DNA of 64,000 bases, taken from assembly GCA_019414645.1 (NCBI GenBank), contig DXLP01000001.1, forward strand, positions 62,001 through 126,000. The letters are read 5' to 3'. Positions 52,147 to 61,814 of this stretch are shown here, one piece after another; position 1 is the first letter of the stretch, and every line of letters starts with the position of its first letter. The translations under genes and the position numbers were made by a program. The DNA is from Collinsella sp. Lineage in GTDB: Bacteria > Actinomycetota > Coriobacteriia > Coriobacteriales > Coriobacteriaceae. The notes under the pieces were generated by a model. The model was not told where the DNA came from, ran no database searches, and saw only the letters and a list, made by a program, of their open reading frames with translations.

Positions 52147-52569
52147 TTAACTTTCGTGCATGAGTGCAAAAGACATATCGGCGCGGCAGCAAACCTCACC
52201 GTTGACGCTCGCAGTACCCGTCGCAAAGCGGAACGGCCCGCGCGCACGCGTGATGGAGCACACTAGATCCACCGTGTCGCCCGGGCGCACCGGACGCTTA
52301 AAGCGCACCTTGTCCAGACTCGTGTAGAACGGCGTCGCGCCGCGCGCCTCCTCGTCGCCCATCAGCAGCACGCAGCAGTTCTGGGCGAGCATCTCGCACT
52401 GGATCACGCCGGGGACGACCGGGTTTCCCGGAAAATGCCCCTGTAAAAAGTACTCGTCGCCCGTAATCGTTATCTTGCCGTGGGCCTCGTCGCCCACCAG
52501 CTCGGCTTCGTCGAGCAAAAGCATCGGCTCACGATGCGGCAACAGTTCTTTAAGCTCTTCTTTGTTCAT
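52147..52569 (-). CDS. fabZ: 3-hydroxyacyl-ACP dehydratase
   Basis: Hot-dog-fold dehydratase of fatty acid elongation, 140 residues, with the catalytic histidine in LQGHFPGNPVVPGV (H45) and glutamate in IQCEMLAQ (E59). It lies between accB and accC, a common arrangement in Firmicutes and Coriobacteriia. Confidence 0.96.
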   Translation of the reverse strand: MNKEELKELLPHREPMLLLDEAELVGDEAHGKITITGDEYFLQGHFPGNPVVPGVIQCEMLAQNCCVLLMGDEEARGATPFYTSLDKVRFKRPVRPGDTVDLVCSITRARGPFRFATGTASVNGEVCCRADMSFALMHES

Positions 52570-52578
52570 GGATATAAC

Positions 52579-53055
52579 CTATCCGATCCTCATGAGGCAG
52601 CTGCCAAACTCCACGAGGTCGCCGTCGGCCACGCAGATCTCGAGCACCTCGCCGTCTGCCTCGGCCGTCACCTCGTTGAGAACCTTCATGGCCTCGATGA
52701 TGCAGAGGGTCTCGCCGGCCTTGACCTTGGAGCCCACGTGCACAAACGGTTCGTCGCCCGGCGCCGGTGCAGCATAGAAAACGCCGACCATGGGAGCGGT
52801 CACCTCGGTGCCCTTAGGCTCCGGTGCGGCGGCAGGCGCCTGCGCGGCGGGCTCCGGCGCGGCGGCAGGCATGGCGACAGGAGCCACCGCCGGAGCAGTC
52901 ACGGCACCCGGCATAGGCATGGGCACGGCAACCGGCTGTGCCGCACTCGCGCGCTCGAGTTCGACCGCGGTGCCATCGGGCTCCTCAACGCGCACGCGCG
53001 TGAGGCCGCGGTCCTCCATAACATCGGCTATCTCGGCAAGTCTTTTGGAATCCAT
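52579..53055 (-). CDS. accB: Biotin carboxyl carrier protein of acetyl-CoA carboxylase
   Basis: 158 residues: a short N-terminal helical region, a long Ala/Pro-rich linker (about 40-82) and a C-terminal biotinyl domain with the biotinylated lysine in EAMKV (K124). BirA, encoded divergently at 58.4 kb, should attach the biotin. Confidence 0.97.
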   Translation of the reverse strand: MDSKRLAEIADVMEDRGLTRVRVEEPDGTAVELERASAAQPVAVPMPMPGAVTAPAVAPVAMPAAAPEPAAQAPAAAPEPKGTEVTAPMVGVFYAAPAPGDEPFVHVGSKVKAGETLCIIEAMKVLNEVTAEADGEVLEICVADGDLVEFGSCLMRIG

Positions 53056-53058
53056 GCT

Positions 53059-54306
53059 CTAGCTCCTCGTATATCTACGCAGTGCGATGGCGGCGTTGTG
53101 CCCGCCAAAGCCCAGGTTGGTCGAAAGCGCCCAGGTAAGGTCGGCGCGAACCGCGCGATTGGGCGTGTAATCAAGATCGCAGGCGGGATCGGGTGTGTGG
53201 TAGTTAATGGTCGGCGGCACCACGCCCTGCTCGAGCGCCATGGCACAGGCCATGACCTCGATGGCGCCCGTGGCACCGATCATGTGGCCGGTCATCGACT
53301 TGGTCGACGAGACGTGTGCGGCGCGTGCCGCGTCCTCGCCGAGCGCACGCTTTATGCCCGCCGTCTCGGACGAATCGTTGAGCTTGGTCGAGGTGCCGTG
53401 AGCGTTGATGTAAAGGCCCTCGGAAGGCTTAACGTCGCCCTCGACCACCGCCAGCGATATCGCACGGGCAATGCCGGCAGCCTCGGGATCGGGGCTCGTG
53501 ATGTGATAGGCATCATCGGTGTTGCCGTAGCCCACGACCTCGGCATAAATGTGCGCACCGCGCGCCTGCGCATGCTCCATGCCCTCGAGAACCAGCACGC
53601 AGGCGCCCTCGCCCATCACAAAGCCGTCGCGGTCTGCATCGAACGGGCGGCAAGCCGTCGACGGGTCAGGATTAGTGGTGAGAGCACGGCAGGATGTAAA
53701 GCCCGCAACGGCATCGGGGATGATTGCGGCCTCGGCACCGCCGGCGAGAATCGCATCGGCATAGCCATGCTTGATGGCGCGGAACGCCTCGCCCACGGCA
53801 TGGGCCGAGGTCGCGCAGGCGGTCACCACGGGCAAGGTCGGGCCCTTTGCCTTATGGCGGATTGCGATATTGCCCGAAGCCATATTGGGGATCATCATCG
53901 CGATCATATAGGGCGATGCGCGACGGGGCCCACGGTCGGCAATCGTGTGGACGTTGTCGACGAGTGTCTGCATGCCGCCCACGCCCGAACCCACGTAGAC
54001 GCCCAGGCGCTCGCGATCGATGGCGCCCTCGACATCAAAGCCCGCATCGTGCATGGCCTCGTCCGACGCTGCCAGGGCAAACTGAACGCAGGGGTCCAGG
54101 TGCTTGGCGTCACGCTTACCAAAGTACTCGTTGCCGTCAAAACCCTTGACCTCGGCCGCCACCTTAACGGCAAACGCATCGGTATCGAAGTGCGTGATCG
54201 GGCCGATGCCGCACGTGCCGGCGCACATGGCCGCCCAGGTAGCAAGCGCCGTGTTACCGAGCGGCGATACGGCACCGATACCGGTGATTGCAACTCTCTG
54301 TTCCAT
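53059..54306 (-). CDS. fabF: 3-oxoacyl-ACP synthase II
   Basis: Condensing enzyme for chain elongation, 415 residues from the ATG at 54306 (MEQRVAITGIG), which follows AGGAG at 6 bases. The catalytic cysteine is C164 in VVTACATSAH, with histidines in INAHGTSTKLND and near the C-terminal NLGFGGHNAAI. An alternative ATG lies one codon upstream. It follows fabG and precedes accB (3-base gap). Confidence 0.96.
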   Translation of the reverse strand: MEQRVAITGIGAVSPLGNTALATWAAMCAGTCGIGPITHFDTDAFAVKVAAEVKGFDGNEYFGKRDAKHLDPCVQFALAASDEAMHDAGFDVEGAIDRERLGVYVGSGVGGMQTLVDNVHTIADRGPRRASPYMIAMMIPNMASGNIAIRHKAKGPTLPVVTACATSAHAVGEAFRAIKHGYADAILAGGAEAAIIPDAVAGFTSCRALTTNPDPSTACRPFDADRDGFVMGEGACVLVLEGMEHAQARGAHIYAEVVGYGNTDDAYHITSPDPEAAGIARAISLAVVEGDVKPSEGLYINAHGTSTKLNDSSETAGIKRALGEDAARAAHVSSTKSMTGHMIGATGAIEVMACAMALEQGVVPPTINYHTPDPACDLDYTPNRAVRADLTWALSTNLGFGGHNAAIALRRYTRS

Positions 54307-54345
54307 CATGGTCTCCTCATTCAAGCCGTTGTTCGGCCCTAGTTT

Positions 54346-55119
54346 CTACATCGCCATTCCGCCGTCGACGCGCACAATCTCGCCCGTAATGTAGGCAGCC
54401 GCATCACTCGCCAAAAAGCGCACCACGCCGGCCACTTCCTCGGGGCGCGCCATGCGCTTTAGGGGAATCTGCTCCTCGGTTGCCGCGCGAACCTTCTCCG
54501 AAAGCTTTGCCGTCATATCGGTCTCGACAAACCCGGGGGCGACCGCGTTCACTCGTACGCCGCGGGACGCAAGCTCGCGCGCTACCGCCTTGGTCAAACC
54601 GATGACGCCCGCCTTGGAGGCTGCATAGTTGGCCTGCCCGGCATTGCCCATCAGGCCCACAACCGAGCTCATGTTGATGACGCAACCGCCGCGCTGACGC
54701 ATAAAGGTCTTGGTGAGCGCGCGCGTCGTATTGAACGTGCCCTTGAGATTGACATCGAGCACGCGGTCGAAGGCATCGTCACCCATACGCATGAGCAGGC
54801 CGTCGCGCGTGATGCCGGCGTTGTTGACGAGCGCCCAAATGGAGCCAAAGTCGTTGAGGACCGTCTCCATGCATGCGTTGACGGCAGCGGGGTCGGCCAC
54901 ATCGCATTGATACGCGCGAGCTGTGGCACCAGCGGCCTCGCAGGCTTCGCACGTCTCGCGCGCCGCATCGCCGCCACCGGCATAGACGACGGCGATATCA
55001 AAGCCGTCCTCCGCCAGACCGACAGCGCAGGCGCGGCCGATACCCCGCGAGCCGCCCGTGACCAGTGCCACGCGACGTGAGTCGTTGCACTCGAGCGCGC
55101 CGTTGTTCAAGTTGCCCAT
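54346..55119 (-). CDS. fabG: 3-oxoacyl-ACP reductase
   Basis: NADPH-dependent short-chain dehydrogenase, 257 residues, with the cofactor motif TGGSRGIGRA (21-30), NNAG, and the catalytic Ser-Tyr-Lys (MSSVVGLMGNAGQ, then NYAASKAG). The N-terminus has about 14 extra residues before the core. Sits between fabD and fabF. Confidence 0.96.
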   Translation of the reverse strand: MGNLNNGALECNDSRRVALVTGGSRGIGRACAVGLAEDGFDIAVVYAGGGDAARETCEACEAAGATARAYQCDVADPAAVNACMETVLNDFGSIWALVNNAGITRDGLLMRMGDDAFDRVLDVNLKGTFNTTRALTKTFMRQRGGCVINMSSVVGLMGNAGQANYAASKAGVIGLTKAVARELASRGVRVNAVAPGFVETDMTAKLSEKVRAATEEQIPLKRMARPEEVAGVVRFLASDAAAYITGEIVRVDGGMAM

Positions 55120-55149
55120 GTCATTCCTTTCGGGTTACAGCCCTGTGGA

Positions 55150-56076
55150 CTATGCGAGCTCGTCGGCAATAGCTGCGACCTGCTCGGCCGTTTCGCACGA
55201 ATACACGCGAACGTCGCTCAGCGTACGCTTGACCAGGCCCGACAGCGTTTTGCCGGGGCCGACCTCAATAAACGTATCGATGCCTTGATCCTGCAGAGCA
55301 TGCAGCGTGTCGACCCAGCGCACGGCATGACTCACCTGGTTGGCCAGCACCTCCGATGCCGCCTGCGGGTCGGCCGGATAAGGTGCCGCCGTCATATTTG
55401 CCATAACAGGAATGAGCAACGGGGACGGCGCGTGACCGGCCTCGATATATGCAGCAAGGCCACAGGTCGCCTCGGCCATATAGGGGCTATGGAATGCACC
55501 CGACACCGCGACCTTCATGGCACGACCGCCAGCCTCTTTTACCAGGACGTCGAGGGTCTGCAACGCATCGGGCGCTCCGGCCACAACCGTCTGCTGGGAA
55601 CTGTTGTAGTTGACCGGCCAGCAGTCCTCGCCGGCCTGTTTTGCCAGGCCCTCAACTTGCGCTGCATCGAGCTTGATGACGGCGCGCATGCCGCCGGGGT
55701 GACGCTCGGCCGCCGTGGCCATCAATGCCGCGCGCTCACACACGAGCTCAAAACCCGCTCGCGTATCGAATGCCCCCGCAAAGGTGAGTGCAGCGACCTC
55801 GCCCAGCGAGAATCCCGCACAGGCGGCAGGCACCACGCCGCGCTCGCGCAGGGCGACGGCGACTGCCAAGTCGTGCACGAACACGCAAGGCTGCGTGTTC
55901 TCGGTCTGCGAGAGCTCCTCCTTGGAGGCGCTCCGGCACTGCTCGCTCGTCCCCGGGCGCACCTCATCGGCAATGGTGAACACCTCGGCAGCCGCCGGCG
56001 ATGTCTCGATCAAGTCGACGCCCATCGCGGGGTGCTGGGCACCCTGGCCGGCAAACAAAAACGCTACGCCACCCAT
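55150..56076 (-). CDS. fabD: Malonyl-CoA:ACP transacylase
   Basis: Loads malonyl onto ACP. 308 residues from the ATG at 56076; the nucleophile is S90 in GFSLGE (the family usually has GHSLGE), and FLFAGQGAQ opens the protein. Its start overlaps the end of fabK by 13 bases, implying translational coupling. An earlier GTG at 56082 is a possible alternative start. Confidence 0.95.
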   Translation of the reverse strand: MGGVAFLFAGQGAQHPAMGVDLIETSPAAAEVFTIADEVRPGTSEQCRSASKEELSQTENTQPCVFVHDLAVAVALRERGVVPAACAGFSLGEVAALTFAGAFDTRAGFELVCERAALMATAAERHPGGMRAVIKLDAAQVEGLAKQAGEDCWPVNYNSSQQTVVAGAPDALQTLDVLVKEAGGRAMKVAVSGAFHSPYMAEATCGLAAYIEAGHAPSPLLIPVMANMTAAPYPADPQAASEVLANQVSHAVRWVDTLHALQDQGIDTFIEVGPGKTLSGLVKRTLSDVRVYSCETAEQVAAIADELA

Positions 56077-57008
56077 GCGCACGCACCCTTCAGGACGTGC
56101 TCGGCGCCATCGACCAGGTCGTCAACGATTTCGCGTGCGCTCTGGCGCTCGTTGACCATGCCGGCAATCTGTCCACACAAAAACGAACCCTCTTCGTAGT
56201 TGCCGTCCTTGGCGGCCTTACGCAGTGCACCGGTTCCCAAAGCACCGAGCTCCTCGGCACTCGCACCGGAACCCTCGCTCTTGGCATAGGCGTTGGTGAA
56301 GGGGCTCTTGAGGGCGCGCACCGGATGTCCCGTCGAGCGACCGGTCGCACGCGTCGAAGTGTCGTTGGCCTTCAGGACCATCTCTTTATACTGCTCCGAG
56401 ACGGTGCACTCGTCTGCGACCAGAAAGCGCGTACCCACTTGCACGCCTTCGGCGCCCAGCATAAAGGCGGCCGCCACGCCGCGGCCGTCGGCAATACCGC
56501 CGGCGGCCACAACGGGAATGTCGACCGCATCGACGACCTGCGGCACCAGTGCCATCGTCGAGGTCTCGCCAATATGGCCGCCCGATTCGGTACCCTCGGC
56601 AACAACCGCCGTGGCTCCACGACGTGCCACGAGGCGCGCCAGCGCCACCGAGGCAACGACCGGGATGACCTTGATGCCCGCCTCGTTCCACGCCTTCATG
56701 TACTTGGTGGGATTGCCGGCACCCGTCACGACGACCGGCACTTGCTCGTCGATTACAACCTGTGCGACCTCGTCGGCAAACGGGCTCATGAGCATGACGT
56801 TCACGCCAAAGGGCTTATCCGTCTTGGTGCGCAGCTCGTGAATCTGATCGCGCAGCCAGTTGGCGTCGGCATTCATGGCCGCGATGATTCCCAGCCCGCC
56901 GGCCTCGGACACAGCCGAGGCAAGCGAGGCATCGGCAATCCAGGCCATACCGCCCTGGAACACGGGCTTTTCGATGCCGAGCAGATCGCAGAGAGGAGTC
57001 TTGAGCAT
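56064..57008 (-). CDS. fabK: Enoyl-ACP reductase II (FMN-dependent)
   Basis: Flavin-dependent enoyl-ACP reductase, the last step of the elongation cycle, used in place of FabI. 314 residues of the nitronate monooxygenase-like TIM barrel, with FQGGMAWIADASLASAVSEAGG, GTESGGHIGETSTMALVPQV and VVAAGGIADGRG for FMN binding. It lies 2 bases after acpP. FabK enzymes are insensitive to triclosan. No fabI is in the window. Confidence 0.93.
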   Translation of the reverse strand: MLKTPLCDLLGIEKPVFQGGMAWIADASLASAVSEAGGLGIIAAMNADANWLRDQIHELRTKTDKPFGVNVMLMSPFADEVAQVVIDEQVPVVVTGAGNPTKYMKAWNEAGIKVIPVVASVALARLVARRGATAVVAEGTESGGHIGETSTMALVPQVVDAVDIPVVAAGGIADGRGVAAAFMLGAEGVQVGTRFLVADECTVSEQYKEMVLKANDTSTRATGRSTGHPVRALKSPFTNAYAKSEGSGASAEELGALGTGALRKAAKDGNYEEGSFLCGQIAGMVNERQSAREIVDDLVDGAEHVLKGACAWVA

Positions 57009-57010
57009 CT

Positions 57011-57247
57011 CTACTTCTCCAATGCCGCCTCGACCGTATCGGCGAACTCGCCGACCGTCTTGGGGTTCTCCTCGGTATCGAGCTGGATGCCAAACTCGTC
57101 CTCGACGGCAACGAGGATCTCGACGGTGCCCAGGCTGTCGAGACCAATCTCCTCGAGCGTGGACTCGGGCTTCATCTCGACATCGTCAAGACCGGCGGTC
57201 TCGCGGATAACGTCGCAAACGCGCTCGAAGGTCTTCTGATCTGCCAT
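57011..57247 (-). CDS. acpP: Acyl carrier protein
   Basis: 78 residues, acidic, with the 4'-phosphopantetheine serine S38 in IGLDSLGTVEI. The ATG follows AGGAGAAC. Between fabH and fabK in the fatty-acid operon. Confidence 0.96.
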   Translation of the reverse strand: MADQKTFERVCDVIRETAGLDDVEMKPESTLEEIGLDSLGTVEILVAVEDEFGIQLDTEENPKTVGEFADTVEAALEK

Positions 57248-57298
57248 GGTAGTTCTCCTTTGGTTGTGCCCTAGGGCGTTTTTATTTCCTATGTGCGA

Positions 57299-58258
57299 CT
57301 ACTTCCAACGAAGCAGATAGCCACCTATATCCAGACCGGCGCCAAATCCAACCAAGGCGATGGTGTCGCCTGTGTGAAGTGCACCGGCGTTTGCCAGCCG
57401 GTCGAGGGCAAGCGGAATGCATGCGCTCGAGATGTTGCCGGTTTCACGCAACGTGCGAACCACGCGCTCGTCCGGCACGCCCAGGCGCTTGACCGCCTGG
57501 CTCAGGATTCGTTCGTTAGCCTGATGGAATACAAAATGATCGATGTCTTCGACCAAAATGCCCGCATCGATCGCAAGCTTATGGACCGTGTCGCAGATGG
57601 CGTTGACGCCGAACTTGAACACGCGGCGGCCATTCATGGACAGCACGCTCGCGCTATCTGCGGAAGCCTTAAACGGCGAGGTACCGACCAGACCGGGAAC
57701 GCGCAACGTCTCGACGTCGGGCGCCGTCAAAAGCTCAACGGCAAGGGGGTTGTCTCCCCCAGCTTCAATCACTGCGGCGCCTGCCCCATCGCCAAAAAGC
57801 ACGCAGGTGGCACGGTCGGTCCAGTCGAGCGCGCGCGTCATCTGCTCGGCAGCAACAACAAGCACGCGCTCGGCACGGCTGCGAGCGATATAGCCCTCGG
57901 CGACATCGAGCGCAAATACGAAGCCGGCACAAGCCGCCGAGACATCGAAGGCAGGGCACGTCGCGCCTAGTCGCTCAGCAACGGCACACGCCTCAGCGGG
58001 AACAAGGTGGTCACCCGTCGTCGTCGAGCAGACGATCAGATCCAGCTGGCTCGCGTCGATTCCGGACACCTGGAGTGCCCGCTCGCTCGCTGCTACGGCA
58101 AGGTCGTCGAGTGACTCGGTGGTGCAGACGTGGCGGCTCTTGATACCTGTGCGAGTAAAAATCCACTCATCCGAGGTATCGAGGAACTCAGACAGCTCGT
58201 CATTGGAAACACTGCGCTCAGGAAGTGCCGAACCTGTTCCAAGAATCGTGAAACCCAT
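57299..58258 (-). CDS. fabH: 3-oxoacyl-ACP synthase III
   Basis: Initiates fatty acid synthesis by condensing acetyl (or branched) CoA with malonyl-ACP. 319 residues from the ATG at 58258 (after GGAGGTTAG). Catalytic triad: C110 in SAACAGF, H245 in FVFHQANER, N275 in TGNISSAC. First gene of the fab operon, divergent from birA; two 18-base repeats in the shared gap are candidate operators. Confidence 0.97.
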   Translation of the reverse strand: MGFTILGTGSALPERSVSNDELSEFLDTSDEWIFTRTGIKSRHVCTTESLDDLAVAASERALQVSGIDASQLDLIVCSTTTGDHLVPAEACAVAERLGATCPAFDVSAACAGFVFALDVAEGYIARSRAERVLVVAAEQMTRALDWTDRATCVLFGDGAGAAVIEAGGDNPLAVELLTAPDVETLRVPGLVGTSPFKASADSASVLSMNGRRVFKFGVNAICDTVHKLAIDAGILVEDIDHFVFHQANERILSQAVKRLGVPDERVVRTLRETGNISSACIPLALDRLANAGALHTGDTIALVGFGAGLDIGGYLLRWK

Positions 58259-58275
58259 CACTAACCTCCTTTGAG

Positions 58276-58341
58276 TTGTTGACGTGTTTACATCGACCAA
58301 GAGAGGATAACGCATTTCAGTCTTTGTTGACGTGTTAACAT
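58276..58341. promoter_or_regulatory. Duplicated TTGTTGACGTGTTWACAT motif between fabH and birA
   Basis: TTGTTGACGTGTTTACAT (58276-58293) and TTGTTGACGTGTTAACAT (58324-58341) differ at one base and are 48 bases apart in the same orientation. They cover the divergent promoter region, so they probably bind a regulator of fatty-acid or biotin-ligase expression. TTGACG within each unit may also serve as a -35 towards birA. Confidence 0.6.
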
Positions 58342-58434
58342 TAAATTGTCCAAATGCGACAAAGGCTTCACATTGTGTCTATCTCTCGACACCATTGCGT
58401 CATTCACTTATTCAATAAGGAGGTAGCAGCCGCT

Positions 58435-59211
58435 ATGGATGCCCAATTAACGATTGTCGACGTAACCGGATCGACCAACGATGACCTGCTCGAGGCAGGA
58501 AAACAGGGTGCACCGCACGGCACAGGACTTGCCGCCCGCGCGCAAACGGCAGGACGCGGCCGGCGCGGCCACAAGTGGGATTCAACCGCCGGCAACCTAT
58601 TGCTTTCGATTGTCCTGCGTCCATGCGTTAATCCCGCAAAGTACTCTGGTCTTGCCGCCGTCAGCGGCCTAGCGGTGCTCGAAGCACTCGAAAAGCAAGG
58701 CCTTGCAAGCGAAATAGCCCTCAAGTGGCCCAACGACCTGGTCGCGCGAGGACGCAAGCTCGGCGGCATTCTGGTCGAGGCCGCACGCGATAACGAAGGC
58801 AAACCTTTCGCCGTCTGCGGCATTGGTGTCAACGTAAACTATGTACCCTCGGAGGTTCCCGATGGCGGCCTGCCGGCAATCGGCCTGTCAGACCTCAACA
58901 AGAACGTTCCCGCCGTCGACATGCTCCTCGATGAGGTCTATCACGCAGTTATAAACGCTGTAGATGCCTGGGCAGAGCGCCTCAACGCCAAGGAAGAAGA
59001 CGCCGGTCCGCTCGCGCCCGTCCACGACGAATATATCGCTCACCTCAATTGGATCGGGGAGCACGTTATCGCCCGCTCCCCCGCTGAGGACGAGCTGGCG
59101 CGTGGCATATTTAGAACGGTCGACGATTGCGGCCGCGCGTGCATCGAAACGGAAGACGGCTTTCGATCCTTCCATTTTGAGGAGGCATCGCTGCGCCCCT
59201 TGAGCGAATAG
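58435..59211 (+). CDS. birA: Biotin-[acetyl-CoA-carboxylase] ligase, no DNA-binding domain
   Basis: Activates biotin and attaches it to AccB. 258 residues from the ATG at 58435, after AAGGAGG. GSTNDD, the biotin loop GRGRRGHKW and the LKWPNDL motif are present. The N-terminal helix-turn-helix of E. coli-type BirA is missing, so it should not be a repressor itself. It is divergent from the operon that makes its substrate AccB. Confidence 0.95.
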   Translation: MDAQLTIVDVTGSTNDDLLEAGKQGAPHGTGLAARAQTAGRGRRGHKWDSTAGNLLLSIVLRPCVNPAKYSGLAAVSGLAVLEALEKQGLASEIALKWPNDLVARGRKLGGILVEAARDNEGKPFAVCGIGVNVNYVPSEVPDGGLPAIGLSDLNKNVPAVDMLLDEVYHAVINAVDAWAERLNAKEEDAGPLAPVHDEYIAHLNWIGEHVIARSPAEDELARGIFRTVDDCGRACIETEDGFRSFHFEEASLRPLSE

Positions 59212-59270
59212 GACGCCGCAACCACCTACTCGGCAGCATTACCCCGCAGTCCAAACCATCATTCAAAACA

Positions 59271-59307
59271 AAAGGGCCCCGCTGCCGTTACGGCAGCGGG
59301 GCCCTTT
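59271..59307. terminator. Bidirectional terminator between birA and rpsJ
   Basis: AAAGGGCCCCGCTGCCG pairs perfectly with CGGCAGCGGGGCCCTTT, with A/T tails on both sides. It ends birA on the plus strand and rpsL-rpsG-fusA-rpsJ on the minus strand, 20 bases past the rpsJ stop. Confidence 0.95.
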
Positions 59308-59326
59308 AAGCTATGAGCGATATCGC

Positions 59327-59635
59327 TTAGAGCTTGATGTCGATGTCGACGCCAGCGGGGAGGTCGAGACGCATGAGCGAATCAACGGTGCCCGAGGTGG
59401 GGTCGAGGATGTCGATGAGGCGCTTGTGGGTGCGCATCTCGAACTGCTCACGGGAGTCCTTGTTCACGTGCGGCGAGCGGATAACCGTGTACAGGTTGCG
59501 CTCGGTGGGCAGGGGGACAGGACCGGAAACGCGAGCGCCGGTCTTCTGAGCGGTCTCGACGATGAGCTTCGCGGACTGATCGACGACCTCGTGATCATAG
59601 CCCTTGAGGCGAATGCGGATCTTCTGGGTAGCCAA
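59327..59635 (-). CDS. rpsJ: 30S ribosomal protein S10
   Basis: S10, also the NusE transcription factor. 102 residues with [17 protein letters not shown] and VRTPH-like [16 protein letters not shown], the expected core. It starts with TTG at 59635 after GGAGG. It directly follows fusA (tuf, normally between them, is absent) and ends at a terminator, not running on into rplC. Confidence 0.98.
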   Translation of the reverse strand: MATQKIRIRLKGYDHEVVDQSAKLIVETAQKTGARVSGPVPLPTERNLYTVIRSPHVNKDSREQFEMRTHKRLIDILDPTSGTVDSLMRLDLPAGVDIDIKL

Positions 59636-59695
59636 CTTAAACCTCCAAAGAGTGCGAGAGATGTTCTCGCGGATTACGTAACAGGGAGCTCGAAC

Positions 59696-61795
59696 TTAGG
59701 CGTTCTTGCTCATGACCTCGTCCACAATGGACTTGGGCGCGGGCTCATAAGAGTCGAACTGCATCGTGTAGGATGCACGGCCCTGGGTCTGGGAGCGAAG
59801 GTCGGTAGCGTAACCGAACATCTCGCCCAGCGGCACCTTGGCACGGATGAGCTTGCTGTTCTTGCGATCCTCCATGCCCTCGATCTTGCCGCGGCGACCG
59901 GAGAGGTTGCCCATAACGTCGCCCATGTACTGCTCGGGGGTCTCGACCTCGACAGCCATGATCGGCTCGAGCAGCTGCGGATCGGACTTCTTGAGGGCGT
60001 CCTTGATAGCCATGGAACCGGCGATCTTGAAGGCGGCCTCGGAGGAGTCGACCTCGTGGTAAGAACCGTCGAACAGGGTGACCTTAACGTCGAGGACCGG
60101 GAAGCCGGCGATAACACCGGTGTTCAGGGCCTCCTGGATGCCCTTGTCGATGGACGGGATGTACTCCTTGGGCACGACGCCGCCGACGATAGCGTTGACG
60201 AACTCGTAGCCGAAGCCCTCCTCCATCTTCTCGAGCTTGATGACAGCGTGGCCGTACTGACCGCGACCGCCGGACTGACGGACGAACTTGCCCTCAGCCT
60301 TCTCGACGTCGTGACCAGCGGTCTCGCGGTAGGCAACCTGGGGCTTACCAACGTTAGCGTCAACCTTGAACTCGCGGAGCAGACGGTCGACGATGATCTC
60401 GAGGTGCAGCTCGCCCATGCCGGCGATGATGGTCTGGCCGGTCTCGTGGTTGGTGGACACCTGGAAGGTCGGGTCCTCCTCAGCGAGCTTGGTCAGAGCC
60501 AGGGACATCTTGTCCTGCTCGGCCTTGGTCTTGGGCTCGATGGCAACGTCGATAACGGGCTTAGCGAACTCGATCTTCTCGAGGACGATCTCCTTGCCCT
60601 CGGCGCACAGGGTGTCACCGGTGGTGGAGTTCTTGAAACCGACGCAAGCGACGATGTCGCCGGCGGCAGCGTCGTCACGGTCGATACGCTCGGCAGCGTT
60701 CATCTCGAGGATGCGGCCGAGGCGCTCGCGCTGACCGTTGGAGGCGTTGACCACGTAGGAGCCGGACTCGGCACGGCCGGAGTAAACGCGGACGTAGGTG
60801 AGCTTACCGACGAACGGGTCGGTCATGATCTTGAAGACCAGGCCGGAGAAGGGCTCGTCGAAGGAAGGATGACGCTGGATCTCCTCGCCGGTGTCCGGAT
60901 CGGTACCGGTGACGGCTTCGACGTCAAGCGGGCTGGGCAGGTAGTCGACGACAGCGTCGAGCAGCTCCTGAACACCCTTGTTCTTGTAGGCGGAACCCAC
61001 GAAGACGAGGTTGAGCTCGTTGGCCAGAACGCCCTTGCGCAGAGCAGCCTTGAGCTCCTCGACGGTGAAGTCCTCCTCCATGAGGATCTTCTCCATGAGC
61101 TCGTCGTCAAAGCTGGCAGCAGCGTCGAGGAGCTCCTCGCGCTTGGTGGCAGCGATGTCGGCGAACTCAGCCGGGATCTCGTCCATCGGCTCGGGGTAGG
61201 TCATGCCCTTGTCGTCGGCCTTGAAGTCCCATGCGGTCATGGTGACGAGGTCGATGACGCCCCAGAAGTTGTCCTCGGCGCCCATCGGGACCTGAGCGGC
61301 CACAGCGTTGGCGTCGAGACGATCCTTCATGGTCTCGATAGCGTTGAAGAAGTCAGCGCCCACGCGGTCATACTTGTTGATGAAGGCGATGCGGGGGACG
61401 TTGAAGGTAGAAGCCTGACGCCAAACGGTCTCAGACTGGGGCTGAACGCCGGCAACGGCGTCGAAGACGGCGACAGCACCATCGAGGACGCGCAGGCAGC
61501 GCTCGACCTCGGCGGTGAAGTCAACGTGGCCCGGGGTGTCGATGATCTGGATGCGGTAGTCCTTACCGTCCTTGTTCCAGAAGCACGTGGTAGCAGCGGA
61601 GGTAATGGTTACGCCGCGCTCCTGCTCCTGAACCATCCAGTCCATGGTGGCAGCGCCCTCATGGACCTCACCGATCTTGTGGGTCTTACCGGTGTAGTAA
61701 AGAATACGCTCGGTCGTGGTGGTCTTACCGGCATCGATGTGAGCCATGATGCCGATGTTACGGGTATCGGAAAGCTTGTACTTAGGCTTAGCCAT
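59696..61795 (-). CDS. fusA: Elongation factor G
   Basis: Translocase GTPase, 699 residues, standard length. G1 loop [12 protein letters not shown], switch region [10 protein letters not shown]3 DTPGHVDF and G4 NKYDR are all present, with the later domains intact. It lies 19 bases after rpsG and 60 bases before rpsJ. Confidence 0.99.
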   Translation of the reverse strand: MAKPKYKLSDTRNIGIMAHIDAGKTTTTERILYYTGKTHKIGEVHEGAATMDWMVQEQERGVTITSAATTCFWNKDGKDYRIQIIDTPGHVDFTAEVERCLRVLDGAVAVFDAVAGVQPQSETVWRQASTFNVPRIAFINKYDRVGADFFNAIETMKDRLDANAVAAQVPMGAEDNFWGVIDLVTMTAWDFKADDKGMTYPEPMDEIPAEFADIAATKREELLDAAASFDDELMEKILMEEDFTVEELKAALRKGVLANELNLVFVGSAYKNKGVQELLDAVVDYLPSPLDVEAVTGTDPDTGEEIQRHPSFDEPFSGLVFKIMTDPFVGKLTYVRVYSGRAESGSYVVNASNGQRERLGRILEMNAAERIDRDDAAAGDIVACVGFKNSTTGDTLCAEGKEIVLEKIEFAKPVIDVAIEPKTKAEQDKMSLALTKLAEEDPTFQVSTNHETGQTIIAGMGELHLEIIVDRLLREFKVDANVGKPQVAYRETAGHDVEKAEGKFVRQSGGRGQYGHAVIKLEKMEEGFGYEFVNAIVGGVVPKEYIPSIDKGIQEALNTGVIAGFPVLDVKVTLFDGSYHEVDSSEAAFKIAGSMAIKDALKKSDPQLLEPIMAVEVETPEQYMGDVMGNLSGRRGKIEGMEDRKNSKLIRAKVPLGEMFGYATDLRSQTQGRASYTMQFDSYEPAPKSIVDEVMSKNA

Positions 61796-61814
61796 GTTAG
61801 TTCCTTACCTTAAC

